From the NCBI RefSeq assembly GCF_028204155.1, contig NZ_JAQLOI010000003.1:1-64000 (forward strand): 64,000 nt of DNA, given 5' to 3'. Position 1 is the first letter of the stretch; each line of letters opens with the position of its first letter. Both the position numbers and the translations under genes were made by a program. Shown one piece after another: positions 8,206-17,911 of the stretch. The DNA comes from Vibrio algarum (GTDB lineage: Bacteria > Pseudomonadota > Gammaproteobacteria > Enterobacterales > Vibrionaceae). The notes below the pieces were generated by a model that saw nothing but the letters and a program-made list of their open reading frames with translations, did no database searches and was not told the origin of the DNA.

Positions 8206-8994
8206 ATGCGCATAGAAAGAAGAATTACTTTTATAATTGGAACCGAAGGATTTGCTGCATGGAAGTTAAATAGGCTAAAAACATTATCTAGCTATTTTCG
8301 TTCCGTCGTTATCTTAAAAAACATCTCAAATGGTGGAAGTGCCAACGCGGAACATACCCTTCAGGTGATCAGTATTGGTAGCCAATGCAATCAACTATGT
8401 CAGCTTTGGATCGAAGGCTCGGACGCCGAACTGGCCTGTATGGTATTAACTGACTTTATTGCCGATCAGTTCGAGATAGTAAATACATCACACAAAAAAA
8501 CAGAAGAATTTAGTTATTCCGTCATCGAAAAACACCCGACATTCTCTTTACCTTTCTCTATTACATACGGTTATAAAGAGATTCCATCTTCTACCTCTAT
8601 GGAAAAATACGCCCTTATTTCTAAATTATGCAGCATGTTAAACGCTAGACATGCTCAGCCACTGTTTGATGCAATGGTTCAACGAGAAGCAATCTCGTCT
8701 ACCTGCATAGGAAATGGCATTGCTTTACCGCATATTATCGTCGAAGGGGTAAGCCAACCGTCAATGGCTATTATAAAACTAACTACACCTGTTGATTGGT
8801 ATTCCAAAAGAGGCAATATAAACACTGTAATTGGTATAGCTATTCCCACGCCAGCAGAAATGCCTATTATTAAAGCTTGTACGCAATTGACTCGACAGTT
8901 ACTAAACAAAGAGTTTTGTCATTTAATCACTTCAACAACAGAGCCAGAAGCGTTAAAGGCCATTTTGCTCCATATCATGGCAAAAAATGGGTAA
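8206..8994 (+). CDS. Fusion of an HPr-like domain lacking the active His to a PTS EIIA domain
   Basis: The 262-residue protein has two parts. Residues about 1-95 resemble HPr in layout, but where HPr has NGLHTRPAA this protein has EGFAAWKLN, so the phosphorylatable His and the following Arg are absent. Residues about 130-262 are an EIIA type-2 (fructose/mannitol/Ntr) domain with the active His at 176 in GNGIALPH. A working FruB-type protein has both sites; here only EIIA could carry phosphate. It may feed the EIIB upstream or act as a phosphorylation-dependent regulator. HPr kinship is inferred from pattern only; the EIIA domain is clear. Confidence 0.82.
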   Translation: MRIERRITFIIGTEGFAAWKLNRLKTLSSYFRSVVILKNISNGGSANAEHTLQVISIGSQCNQLCQLWIEGSDAELACMVLTDFIADQFEIVNTSHKKTEEFSYSVIEKHPTFSLPFSITYGYKEIPSSTSMEKYALISKLCSMLNARHAQPLFDAMVQREAISSTCIGNGIALPHIIVEGVSQPSMAIIKLTTPVDWYSKRGNINTVIGIAIPTPAEMPIIKACTQLTRQLLNKEFCHLITSTTEPEALKAILLHIMAKNG

Positions 8995-9076
8995 ACTTAA
9001 TCGACTCACTGAACGTTCAATATTATTTCCCGTATTCATTTTATACAATCCAGAATTAAGAATATGACTGGTAGCA

Positions 9077-9922
9077 TCAACCCATACTGCGGTATTCACT
9101 TGGCGTGTGGCCTGTTTTATTCTTAAAGACTCTAAAAAAATAGTTTGCGTCCTGAAATCCGCATCGAGTCGCCACTTCTGCTAACCGAAAATCATACCGA
9201 CGTAGCATAAACTTTGCTCGATCTATCCTTACCCAGGTTATGTAATCGGCCAATGTCATATGACCTTGCTGACGAAATAAACGAGACAGGTGATTTGGCG
9301 AAACATTAAAACGTTCAGCTATACTTGAGCGAGTAATAGTGCGGTGAAAATTTTCTTGAATATAAATACAGATAGCCTGATATACATCTTCGCCACGTTT
9401 TTTAACAGCATGTGCAGGGTCAGAAAGCATGGATTGTGCATAACTCATTAAAGCAGAGAGTAAATGCTCGTCCATCGGACTTTTTCTTGGCTCTTGTCCT
9501 AATGCGTTAAGAGCTTCCAATATATGGTCTATCGCATGACCAGTTCGAGTTTGAATACTGTGTTTCTGCACGTCGAAAAAGCCCGTTTCATTTTTATTTT
9601 TACTTACCAAACTAAAACCTAACTGACGACGACCAAATAATAGGCTTAGTACCGAGCAATCCGTATCCCAATCCGGTTTGTTCCAGCAGTTTGGTGGTAT
9701 ATACAACGCGTCTCCAGTCAATACCTTTACGCTTACAATACCTTGTTCTGGGTCTTCTATCTGATTGACGTACTCACCACTCAATACCAACTCAAGCCGA
9801 GGAAAGTTCACTTGATAGCTAAACTGTGGTGGCGTTAAGTTATCGGTAGCAAACCATATTCGATTAAAACTCTCACGCTCAGACAACAATGTTTCTATTA
9901 AACTATGAAAAACAGCACTCAT
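9077..9922 (-). CDS. AraC-family regulator, probable activator of the mannose PTS operon
   Basis: About 281 residues: an N-terminal cupin-like sensor domain (GDALYIPPNCWNKPDWD; residues about 20-110) and a C-terminal double helix-turn-helix (about residues 175-275; SIAERFNVSPNHLSRLFRQ and LAEVATRCGFQDANYFFRVF, then the AraC signature GHTPSEYR). The frame is open to a GTG at 9991, but I prefer the ATG at 9922 because it gives the usual length. It is divergent from the EIIABC gene with a CRP site between them, the same order as the mannose PTS region of Vibrio cholerae. Confidence 0.88.
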   Translation of the reverse strand: MSAVFHSLIETLLSERESFNRIWFATDNLTPPQFSYQVNFPRLELVLSGEYVNQIEDPEQGIVSVKVLTGDALYIPPNCWNKPDWDTDCSVLSLLFGRRQLGFSLVSKNKNETGFFDVQKHSIQTRTGHAIDHILEALNALGQEPRKSPMDEHLLSALMSYAQSMLSDPAHAVKKRGEDVYQAICIYIQENFHRTITRSSIAERFNVSPNHLSRLFRQQGHMTLADYITWVRIDRAKFMLRRYDFRLAEVATRCGFQDANYFFRVFKNKTGHTPSEYRSMG

Positions 9923-10300
9923 CACTCTACTCGACTTAATAAACATCCAGTAAAAATGCTCAAAACTGGAATATTTCGTGAAACAACGCACACTTTTAGC
10001 GCGCCGATTGACGTCACTTTAGTCCATATAATAATAAAACTAAAGATAACAAATAATACTTAGCTTAGAAAATACATTCAGATAATATTAATAACTAATT
10101 GTATATAAACACCTTTATTATCCGTTCGCTAGAAAAACCGCATTAACATTCTTTTGTGATTTTGATCACACAACATATTGTGGGTTACAATAATCCAGTA
10201 AATGTCTTCCTAATACACTATCCGTTTTGACTGCATTCTACCAAACTAGTGTTAACGAATCGGGAACGATTTTAATGGTAAATATCATGAGGACAATATT
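9923..10300. other. Divergent control region between AraC regulator and EIIABC genes
   Basis: No gene was seen. Besides the CRP site at 10155-10170 there is a short palindrome AATCG-GGAA-CGATT at 10258-10271, 30 bases before the EIIABC ATG, which could be an operator for the AraC protein or a Cra/FruR-like site. A GAGGAC Shine-Dalgarno lies at 10289-10294. Confidence 0.5.
10155..10170 (+). promoter_or_regulatory. CRP (cAMP receptor protein) binding site
   Basis: TGTGA-TTTTGA-TCACA matches the CRP core TGTGA-N6-TCACA perfectly and is flanked by T-rich sequence. It is about 130 bases upstream of the EIIABC start, in the divergent region, as expected of a catabolite-controlled sugar operon. Confidence 0.8.
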
Positions 10301-12199
10301 ATGATCACCGAGTTAATCAATGAAAAATTGATTCGTCTTGATCTTAAAGCTACGAGCAAAGAAGATGTATTCGTAGAGTTAATTGACGTGCTACACGCAC
10401 AAGGACGTATCAGCAATAAAGAACAATTTTTGGTCGATATTAAAGCACGGGAAGAACTAGGCAATACCGGATTTGAGGATGGCGTTGCGCTTCCGCACGC
10501 AAAAAGTTCAGCAGTTGCAGAACCTGCAGTTGTCATTGGAATCAGCAAGTTAGGTATCGATTACGGTGCTGAAGATGGTAAACCTTCTAAACTTTTCTTT
10601 ATGATTGCCTCTCCAGATGGTGGGTCAAACCATCATATAGAAGTTCTTGCAGAGCTTTCATCTAAACTTATTCAAGAAGGCTTTATTGAGCAATTTCTAA
10701 AAGCAACAACTGAGCATGAAGCGTTGGAACTTTTACTTCAAAAGGTGGAACCTACACAAAATAACCCTGAAGCCAACAACGGTTTTCTAATCGGTGTAAC
10801 TGGCTGCCCAGCAGGCGTTGCTCACACCTATCTTGCCGCTGAAGCGCTAGAAAAAGGTGCCGCTGAGTTAGGATATAAGATCAAGGTAGAAACAAATGGT
10901 TCTATTGGTGTTAAAAACGCACCGACAGCAGAAGAGATCGAGAAAGCGGATGCAATAGTCGTGGCCTGTGACAAGCAAGTTGACATGACTCGTTTCGCAG
11001 GAAAAAAAGTCATTGAGACAGGGGTAAAAGCACCAATTAGTGATGCTAAAGGTTTAATTGAGAAAGCCCTTAGTGCTCCAGCTTACGTAGCTGATGGAAA
11101 GCAAAGGGACGACGCATCAAGCCCTGCCTCAAAAACCAGAGGCGAACTTTATCGCTATTTAATGAATGGCGTGTCTCACATGATTCCATTTGTCGTAACA
11201 GGTGGTTTATTGATTGCTTTATCACTTGCTATTGGTGGTGAGCCGACAGAAGCCGGTATGGCTATTCCAGCTGACAGTCTATGGAATAAAGTACTCGATG
11301 TAGGTGTTGTCGCCTTTACATTAATGATACCAATTTTGGCCGGTTACATCGCTTATGCTATTGCTGATCGCCCTGGACTTGCACCTGGATTAATCGGTGG
11401 TTGGATTGCTAATAACGGTTCATTCTATGGCGCTGAAGCGGGAACCGGATTTATTGGAGCAATCATTGCTGGTCTGCTGGTTGGTTATTTTGTTAGGTGG
11501 TTAACTAGTATTAATTATCATAAATTTATTCAGCCTCTCGTTCCTATCATGATCGCACCGCTCCTTGGTTCGTTGTTCATATCTTCGTTATTTATCTTTG
11601 TGATTGGTGCGCCGATTGCTGGCTTAATGGATAGCCTAAACGCGTTATTGACAAGTATGAGTACTGGTAACGTAGTTCTACTCGGCATAGTTCTCGGTGG
11701 AATGGCAGGCTTTGATATGGGCGGTCCATTTAATAAAGTCGCGTTCTTGTTCTCAGTAGGTATGATTGCAAGCGGGCAGACTCAATTTATGGGAGCAATG
11801 GCTTGTGCAATACCTGTAGCACCTTTAGGTATGGGTTTGGCAACGGTTCTTGGTCGTAAATTGGACCTTTTTGAAGCGTCTGAAACAGAAGCGGGTAAAG
11901 CGGCTGGAGCGATGGGGTTAGTTGGTATTTCTGAAGGTGCGATTCCTTTTGCAGCCCAAGATCCACTGTCCGTAATACCAGCAAACGTGCTTGGTTCTAT
12001 GGTAGCTGCGGTAATGGCCTTCTCATTCGGAATTACAAATGCCGTTGCACACGGTGGCCCTGTAGTCGCGTTGCTAGGCGCTATGAATAAACCACTACTT
12101 GCACTTGTATGTATGGCCACAGGTTCGGTCGTTACAGCGTTAGTTTGTATTACCTTGAAAAAAATTCGTCAAGGAAAAACTGAAGCAGCTTTGGCATAA
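10301..12199 (+). CDS. manP: PTS fructose/mannose-type EIIABC permease (ManP-like)
   Basis: A 632-residue three-domain PTS protein. EIIA (about 1-148) has its active His at residue 66 in GVALPHAKS. EIIB (about 161-265) has its active Cys at residue 169 in VTGCPAGVAHTY. EIIC (about 285-630) is a ten-helix membrane domain with GGFDMGGPFNK-type and ITEGAIPFA-like motifs (here FDMGGPFNKVAF and GISEGAIPFAAQDP). It imports and phosphorylates a hexose. The family alone would say fructose; the mannose assignment comes from manA downstream and the adjacent AraC regulator. A strong terminator at 12282 follows. Confidence 0.9.
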   Translation: MITELINEKLIRLDLKATSKEDVFVELIDVLHAQGRISNKEQFLVDIKAREELGNTGFEDGVALPHAKSSAVAEPAVVIGISKLGIDYGAEDGKPSKLFFMIASPDGGSNHHIEVLAELSSKLIQEGFIEQFLKATTEHEALELLLQKVEPTQNNPEANNGFLIGVTGCPAGVAHTYLAAEALEKGAAELGYKIKVETNGSIGVKNAPTAEEIEKADAIVVACDKQVDMTRFAGKKVIETGVKAPISDAKGLIEKALSAPAYVADGKQRDDASSPASKTRGELYRYLMNGVSHMIPFVVTGGLLIALSLAIGGEPTEAGMAIPADSLWNKVLDVGVVAFTLMIPILAGYIAYAIADRPGLAPGLIGGWIANNGSFYGAEAGTGFIGAIIAGLLVGYFVRWLTSINYHKFIQPLVPIMIAPLLGSLFISSLFIFVIGAPIAGLMDSLNALLTSMSTGNVVLLGIVLGGMAGFDMGGPFNKVAFLFSVGMIASGQTQFMGAMACAIPVAPLGMGLATVLGRKLDLFEASETEAGKAAGAMGLVGISEGAIPFAAQDPLSVIPANVLGSMVAAVMAFSFGITNAVAHGGPVVALLGAMNKPLLALVCMATGSVVTALVCITLKKIRQGKTEAALA

Positions 12200-12281
12200 A
12201 ACAGAACATTAAAAATAGATAGTTCTACTAGGCTTCTGATTTATATATTATAAAATAAACAACAGAACTCGAGTTCAATTT

Positions 12282-12308
12282 AGCCCCTCTTTAATAAGAG
12301 GGGCTTTT
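12282..12308 (+). terminator. Rho-independent terminator of the EIIABC gene
   Basis: AGCCCCTCTT (12282-12291) pairs perfectly with AAGAGGGGCT (12296-12305) around a TAAT loop, followed by TTTT. It separates the permease transcript from manA. Confidence 0.92.
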
Positions 12309-12321
12309 GTTAGATACAAAT

Positions 12322-12350
12322 TTGACATCAATCAATACAATTACTATAAA
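12322..12350 (+). promoter_or_regulatory. Sigma-70 promoter for manA
   Basis: TTGACA (12322-12327), a 17-base spacer and TATAAA (12345-12350) form a near-consensus sigma-70 promoter. It lies just after the terminator and about 100 bases before the manA ATG, so manA has its own start. Confidence 0.78.
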
Positions 12351-12451
12351 TGTATTTATTTCGTACTATTACTGCAATTTTGAAAAAAATCGCGTACACT
12401 AATGTTAATTTCACCACTCAAAATAAATCTAGATATTCGGAAGGGAACAAC

Positions 12452-13651
12452 ATGACTCAGGCAAACACTCAATGCTTTTTCCCTATGCAAAACGTTATTC
12501 AAGACTATGCATGGGGCAGCCGAACTTCGATCAATCAATTATTCGACATCGAAAACCCAGAGAGCAAACCTCAAGCAGAAATCTGGATGGGTGCACACCC
12601 AAATGGTTGTTCAAAGATTGTAGAAAATGGTGAGGAACAACTCCTTTCTGATTTTATCAACTTAGATAAGTCGGGTATTTTAACTACCGGTACTGACATT
12701 CAATTTGGTGAACTGCCTTATTTATTTAAAGTACTCGCCGCAGAAAGCGCACTTTCTATTCAAGTACATCCAAGTAAAGAACAGGCAGAGATTGGTTTTG
12801 AGAAGGAAGAGCAAGCTGGAATCCCACGTAATGCAGGAAACCGTAACTATAAAGATCCAAACCACAAGCCAGAGTTGGTTTATGCGCTAACGCCCTATCA
12901 AGCGATGAATGGTTTCCGAGAAATCTCAGAAGTTGTAGCGTTGTTTGATAAAGTAAATGTGAAGGCTATCCAGACGGTCGTTGATACTTTTAAAGGCTCA
13001 GTAAACGAAACTGGACTTGAGGTTTTCTTCTCTGCAATGCTTTCTTTAGAAGGCGATATTAAGGAAACAGCGGTAGCTGAACTTCTGGAATACGCAAAAG
13101 CAAATGCAAATGACAAATTATTTGGTCTAATCCTCGAACTTTCTGAGCTTTACCCTGGTGATATCGGCCTATTTGCACCATTGATGCTAAACGTCATCAC
13201 ACTTCAACCCCGTGAAGCAATGTATCTAGACGCATGTACACCTCACGCTTATCTAAAAGGGACTGGTTTAGAGATCATGGCCAACTCAGATAACGTATTA
13301 CGTGCTGGATTAACGCCAAAATTTATCGATGTTGACGAGCTCGTCAAATGCACTATATTCAAAGAAAAACCCGCCAGTACATTACTTGCTACGCCTATCA
13401 AGCAAGACGGTGGCCTTTTTTACCCAGTGCCCGTTGACGATTTCAAATTCGCTGTGTTTGAAGATATCTTTGATTTAACACTTCGCACAGACAGCGCTGA
13501 AATCCTACTCGCGTTAGATTCGCAAGTCACCTTAACGCATCTTAGTGGTGAAAGCGTTACTTTTAACAAAGGCGAATCAGTATTTATTCCAGCCTTCGCA
13601 GGAAAGTATCAAATTACTTCAAAAGGCCGTGTAGCCCGCGCTTTTAACTAA
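12452..13651 (+). CDS. manA: Mannose-6-phosphate isomerase, class I
   Basis: A 399-residue class I phosphomannose isomerase (type I PMI, cupin fold). The N-terminus reads FPMQNVIQDYAWGSRTSI as in E. coli ManA; zinc-site segments are SIQVHPSKEQAE and HKPELVYAL, and the catalytic Arg region lies in VLRAGLTPKF. It interconverts mannose 6-phosphate and fructose 6-phosphate, feeding glycolysis from the adjacent mannose PTS. The open frame reaches back to 12350, but the ATG at 12452 is chosen because GGAAGGGA precedes it and the preceding stretch overlaps the promoter and looks non-coding. Confidence 0.95.
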   Translation: MTQANTQCFFPMQNVIQDYAWGSRTSINQLFDIENPESKPQAEIWMGAHPNGCSKIVENGEEQLLSDFINLDKSGILTTGTDIQFGELPYLFKVLAAESALSIQVHPSKEQAEIGFEKEEQAGIPRNAGNRNYKDPNHKPELVYALTPYQAMNGFREISEVVALFDKVNVKAIQTVVDTFKGSVNETGLEVFFSAMLSLEGDIKETAVAELLEYAKANANDKLFGLILELSELYPGDIGLFAPLMLNVITLQPREAMYLDACTPHAYLKGTGLEIMANSDNVLRAGLTPKFIDVDELVKCTIFKEKPASTLLATPIKQDGGLFYPVPVDDFKFAVFEDIFDLTLRTDSAEILLALDSQVTLTHLSGESVTFNKGESVFIPAFAGKYQITSKGRVARAFN

Positions 13652-13675
13652 GATTACCGCTTTTTGTTTTTCCCA

Positions 13676-13708
13676 AAAACCAGAGACCGACATGTTTCTG
13701 GTTTTTTT
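13676..13708. terminator. Bidirectional terminator between manA and the DMT gene
   Basis: AAAACCAGA (13676-13684) pairs with TCTGGTTTT (13697-13705). A T-run follows on the plus strand and an A-run precedes it, so it can end both the manA transcript and the convergent DMT transcript. Confidence 0.82.
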
Positions 13709-13729
13709 ATCATTAAACCGATTAAATGG

Positions 13730-14641
13730 TTAACGATTCGAAAAAACTACTCCGCACGTAGTAAGGAATATCCCAAATACAATCGCTAGTGAGAGCGATT
13801 CCCCGAAAACTGGGACAGCTAGCATGGCTGTCACTCCCGGCGAGAGAGAGCCAATAACAGAAGATTGAGACGACCCAAGTTGACTAACAGCGTATGAATA
13901 ACCTAACGTTGCAATCACCCCGACTCCCAAGCCTTGAATTAACAAAAACGGCATGGCCTGCAACAAGGAAAACTGCCCAAAGTTACTGTCTAACAATCCG
14001 AAACAGATAAGGATACCTAGCACGAAAAACGAAACCATAGACAAAATTAGTGCTATAGATATCGGGTCAAGTCCTGCTTGTTTCAAACCGATGGTATAAC
14101 TCGCCCAAACAATACTCCCTAACATTAACCAAAAGACACCATCCAATACGCTTGTGGATATTGGTCCTGACTGACCTAAAATCATCGAAAACACACCAAG
14201 CATTATTAGCAAAAGTGCTACGAGTTTCGTTTTAGAAACTAACTGATGAAAAAAACAGTATCCTAAAACTGCGACAAAAAATGGTGGTGTGCCCGCTAAA
14301 ATAGTTCCGACGTATGCTGTCGGTACCGATTTAGCACCAGTCGCCGCTAGAAAGAAAAACGGAATACCGCCTAGTAAGATGAGTAGTAAATTTGAAAGGC
14401 TTACTGTTTTGATTGGTGCAATACGTTTCGGTAACAAAGGAAGTAGAAGGATTAAAGGAACACCAAATCGTATGAGGGCAACGTCAGCTGTAGTCAGGTT
14501 GGAAGCACCTATTGCTCGAACAGTAAGGGAAAATCCAGACCAAACCAGTAACACTATGCCGATGGCGATATAACCCATTACTATTGGCGATAAAATACGA
14601 GGTTCAGGCGCGATTACCTGTTGGGCCACTACTTTATTCAT
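13730..14641 (-). CDS. EamA/DMT-family transporter
   Basis: A 303-residue drug/metabolite transporter with ten predicted hydrophobic helices in two EamA repeats (residues about 20-150 and 165-295). Repeat landmarks are LIRFGVPLILLLPLLP near residues 55-70 and GSLSPGVTAMLAVPVFGESLS near 265-285. Such proteins export metabolites, often amino acids, from the inner membrane; the substrate cannot be deduced. It converges on manA and diverges from the MFS gene, sharing no evident operon. Confidence 0.9.
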   Translation of the reverse strand: MNKVVAQQVIAPEPRILSPIVMGYIAIGIVLLVWSGFSLTVRAIGASNLTTADVALIRFGVPLILLLPLLPKRIAPIKTVSLSNLLLILLGGIPFFFLAATGAKSVPTAYVGTILAGTPPFFVAVLGYCFFHQLVSKTKLVALLLIMLGVFSMILGQSGPISTSVLDGVFWLMLGSIVWASYTIGLKQAGLDPISIALILSMVSFFVLGILICFGLLDSNFGQFSLLQAMPFLLIQGLGVGVIATLGYSYAVSQLGSSQSSVIGSLSPGVTAMLAVPVFGESLSLAIVFGIFLTTCGVVFSNR

Positions 14642-14977
14642 TTAAAATCCTTCGCTTAAAAACACATTCTCCTATAGCTATTATCCCTCATGTTTTACGC
14701 ATTAATACGCCCATTTTTGGTATATATCAGCAAACCTTAGCCATTTACCACCAAGAAAATGTGAATTAATACCGTAAATCGTCAATACCAAAAATACCCG
14801 TCCCACAATTCATTAAGGGGTACTATGTTCTCGGTAAGACGCCTCTTAGCTAGAAAACTAAAAATGATTAATAATGGAAAGATAGTCGAGTAATTCGGAT
14901 AGAAGACAGTTACAGTAACCATCTGTTCAAGCAGGTTTCATACTGGGTAACCCAATAATCAGTCTAAGGGATATAGT
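14642..14977. other. Divergent intergenic region, DMT and MFS genes
   Basis: This 336-base gap holds TTTTTGGTAT near 14714 and its complement ATACCAAAAA near 14786, a widely spaced inverted repeat that could be a regulator site, and one short reading frame at 14825. No other feature was seen. Confidence 0.4.
14825..14893 (+). CDS. Possible 22-codon leader or relic ORF
   Basis: The frame opens with ATG five bases after AAGGGG, a good Shine-Dalgarno, and encodes a short basic peptide (MFSVRRLLARKLKMINNGK...). It ends 84 bases before the MFS gene. It could be a regulatory leader, a gene relic or chance; only the ribosome-binding site supports it. Confidence 0.25.
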   Translation: MFSVRRLLARKLKMINNGKIVE

Positions 14978-16125
14978 TTGTTTAAAAGTCAGACGAGCAG
15001 TTTATTCATTACCAATGGTCTCACCGCATTAGCATTCGCTTTTATATTGCCGATAATGAGCCTATTTCTTGTCACCGAGTTACATGCAAAACCAGCTTTG
15101 ATTGGCCTATATACGACGATAACTGCACTTATGACCGTTCTAGTTAGTCAAAAGCTAACTGGTTTAATAGACAAAGGTATTTCTAGCAAGGTTCTATTTG
15201 TCATTTCGCTTTGTGGCATCGCGGCGGCCTCTATTGGCTTTTCATTCGCGGTTGAATTTTGGCACGCACTTGTCATTGGTGGCTTATTAATGCCAATCGC
15301 ATCATCATCGGTGCCACTGATACTTACTATTATTCGTAACTACGCAGATTCTACGGGGAAAAACAGCGCCAAACTTAATTCCCAAATGCGGTCCTCTGTC
15401 TCGCTTTTATGGATATTCGGCCCCCACTCGCGTTCCTTTCTGTTGCAAGACTAGGATTTGATTACAACTTCTATGTCTCCGCTACAATCGCAATGATAGT
15501 TATTATATTTGTATTATTTCAGTTGAAACAACCACAGAAGCCCATCGGTAATAACGAGGCAGTGCAAACTGACAAACTGCCACGTCATATTTGGTTTCTG
15601 GTCATTTCAATCATGTTTGCAAACATGGCAAATAGCGCTTATATCAACGCTATCCCTATTTATCTAACCAAGGAGTTAGGGGTTGCCACTTCTTTTCCAG
15701 GTATTTTATTTGGTATTACTGCCGCAATAGAAATACCTGCAATGCTTTACTCTGTAACATGGGCACAGCGCTTTGGAAAAGTGACTGTCATGAAGTGGGG
15801 CTTTGTCGTCGCGTTACTATTTTACGCAAGTATGTATTTTTCGACCTCTCTTGCTGCATTTATCATATTGCAATTATTAAATGGCTTGTTCTTTGGCATA
15901 TTTGTAGGGTTGGGTATTACACTCATGCAAGATTTTGCACCAAATGGTATTGGTAAAGCCTCGGCGATTTACTCAAATGCAATGTTATTAGGAACCATGA
16001 TTGGAACCAGCAGTATGGGTTTAATGTCTCAGTTTTTTGGTTTCAAATCTCCGTTATTACTGTCTCTATTTTCAGTATTTATCTCATTGTGCGCCATGCT
16101 AAGTTTTGAGAGATTCTCGAAGTAA
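14978..16125 (+). pseudogene. MFS sugar-efflux-type transporter (SetA-like), frameshifted
   Basis: Two overlapping frames, 14978-15454 and 15409-16125, encode the N- and C-terminal halves of one 12-helix major facilitator protein. They join in the five-C run at 15421-15425: one extra C would give IFGPPLAFLSVARLGF, the expected sequence after helix five of SetA/SotA-type sugar efflux transporters, and a total near 382 residues. As given, the first half ends in an unrelated tail (PHSRSFLLQD). The start is a TTG with AAGGG eight bases upstream. The lesion is in a homopolymer, so an assembly error is as likely as real decay. Intact homologues export sugars or analogues. Confidence 0.82.
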
Positions 16126-16311
16126 CACTTCATTATTACGATTTAGCAGTTCCATGAACTAGAGCCTTACTCAACTATATTCACATAAAAATGCATATAC
16201 CTAACATTTTCGTGACTTCTGCCAAGCATATCACCCTCTAATGTTATATATTTGCATGATATTTGTGAGAAAAAGGCACTACTTTGTTAACGTTTGTAGG
16301 GATTTCGAATA

Positions 16312-17808
16312 ATGAGCATTGAGCAAGCTTACTTTTTCAGTGTTGCACTAATTAACTTGGTGTTTGCCTTAGCGGGCGCAAGAGTTAAAGAGCTAGAAAA
16401 TCGCGCTAACTCGATTATTTATTTCATGCTTTCTTTCTTTGCTTACTTTGTTAGCTGGTTTATCTATGTTTTCGAAGTCAATACGTTACTAGAAATGCTT
16501 TCTGCTTTATCCTCTACTATTTTTGTATGGGGAATGGTCATATTTGGCTGCAAACGGACCGAAACTAAAGTCCCAATATCGTAAATTATCGCTCTTTTTA
16601 GTTTTAATTGCGCTGCTCAACTCTATTTTATCCTACATGGTAACCTTACTCATTATCTACATATCAGTGGTATTTTTCTGCCCATCGCCTTTGTGTCTAT
16701 TAGCTATATGTTTCTGCAAAATAAAAAGAAACGGTATCCGTCCGATAGGATCGTTGGATATGCGTTTCTAGCTATGTCCTTGGTTATCGTTGGACGATCT
16801 TTGCTAATGGAAATATCACCTGACTTATTTGCTCGTTCCAGTATGTACTCTCAAATTATTTGGCCTGCCTTTTGTTCAATTATCGGTGTATTTACGCTGC
16901 TAAGTTATACCGAAGAAGTACAGGATAAACTCGCATTAGAGTCACATACAGATCAACTTACGGGAATACACAATCGCCGTATGTTTGACAATCAACTAAA
17001 ACATACCATTGAAACTCTATCGCAAACCAAAAGTATAGGTACGTTGATTTACCTTGATTTGGATGGTTTCAAACCAATAAATGACAGATATGGCCATTAT
17101 GTTGGCGATAAAGTTCTGGTTGAACTTAGTGCCCGATTAAAAAAGATGTGCTGTTCAGGTCAAATTGTTGCGCGGCTTGGAGGTGATGAATTTGCCATCA
17201 TTATATACGATTTGGGCAGCCAAATAGATGAAGCCCAAAATAAGGCCAACGATATTGCGCAGAATATTCAACAACTGATAAAGGAACCAATTCACACTCA
17301 CGGATTAATACTACAGGTCGATTGTAGTATAGGTGTTCATATGCTTTTACCAACTTCACCAGGTGCTCACGTAGCGCTAAGAGAAGCAGATAATGCTATG
17401 TACCTTTCAAAAAACACTAAGAGAGGTAGTATCAGTTTCTCAAACACAGCGCCAAAAACAAACTACAATATTGCGAAAATCGGCATTACTGAAATTGATG
17501 AAGAACACCAACTATTAGATGACTTACTACAATCATTACGTGACGGAAACTATGATTTTTCTGCTGTTAAAGCTTTAGTCGAAGAACGAATAAAACAGCA
17601 CTTTAACAATGAGGTTGAAGTAAGTAATAAACTTGGTTTGAATATGACTGAAGAACACATACAGCATCATATAGAAGTGATGTCCACTATAGGTGAACTT
17701 TCAGATGTTTCAGACAAGGATTCCGCACACGAGTATCTTACATCTATTCATAAGACACTCGAAGACCATGCACTCAAATTCGATTGCTCGCTCATAGAGA
17801 CATCTTGA
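16312..17808 (+). pseudogene. Diguanylate cyclase with C-terminal hemerythrin domain, interrupted by one in-frame TAA
   Basis: One reading frame of 498 codons is broken only by TAA at 16582-16584 (codon 91). Residues 1 to about 200 form several membrane helices on both sides of the stop. A GGDEF domain follows (about 220-380; GGDEF at 290-294, DLDGFKPINDRYGHYVGD upstream), then a bacteriohemerythrin domain (about 385-497) with His399 in DEEHQLL, HFNNEVE, and an HxxxH pair. The inhibitory RxxD site is replaced by CSGQ. Homologous Vibrio proteins use the diiron centre to tune c-di-GMP synthesis to oxygen. The cytoplasmic part could still be made from the ATG at 16693. The same frame on both sides supports a nonsense mutation rather than an indel. 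Confidence 0.85.
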
Positions 17809-17911
17809 AGCACATTTTTACACTACAAATGTGTTTCAATCCGTACTCAGTTAACAATTATTCAATCTGCAAAATTCGCGTTTATACGATGCCTGAGGTA
17901 ATCCTGCGCGG

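Noticed and set aside
16523..16771. Second reading frame inside the GGDEF gene encoding a hydrophobic stretch
   Set aside because: The original frame continues with sensible membrane sequence on both sides of the TAA, so two compensating frameshifts are not needed.
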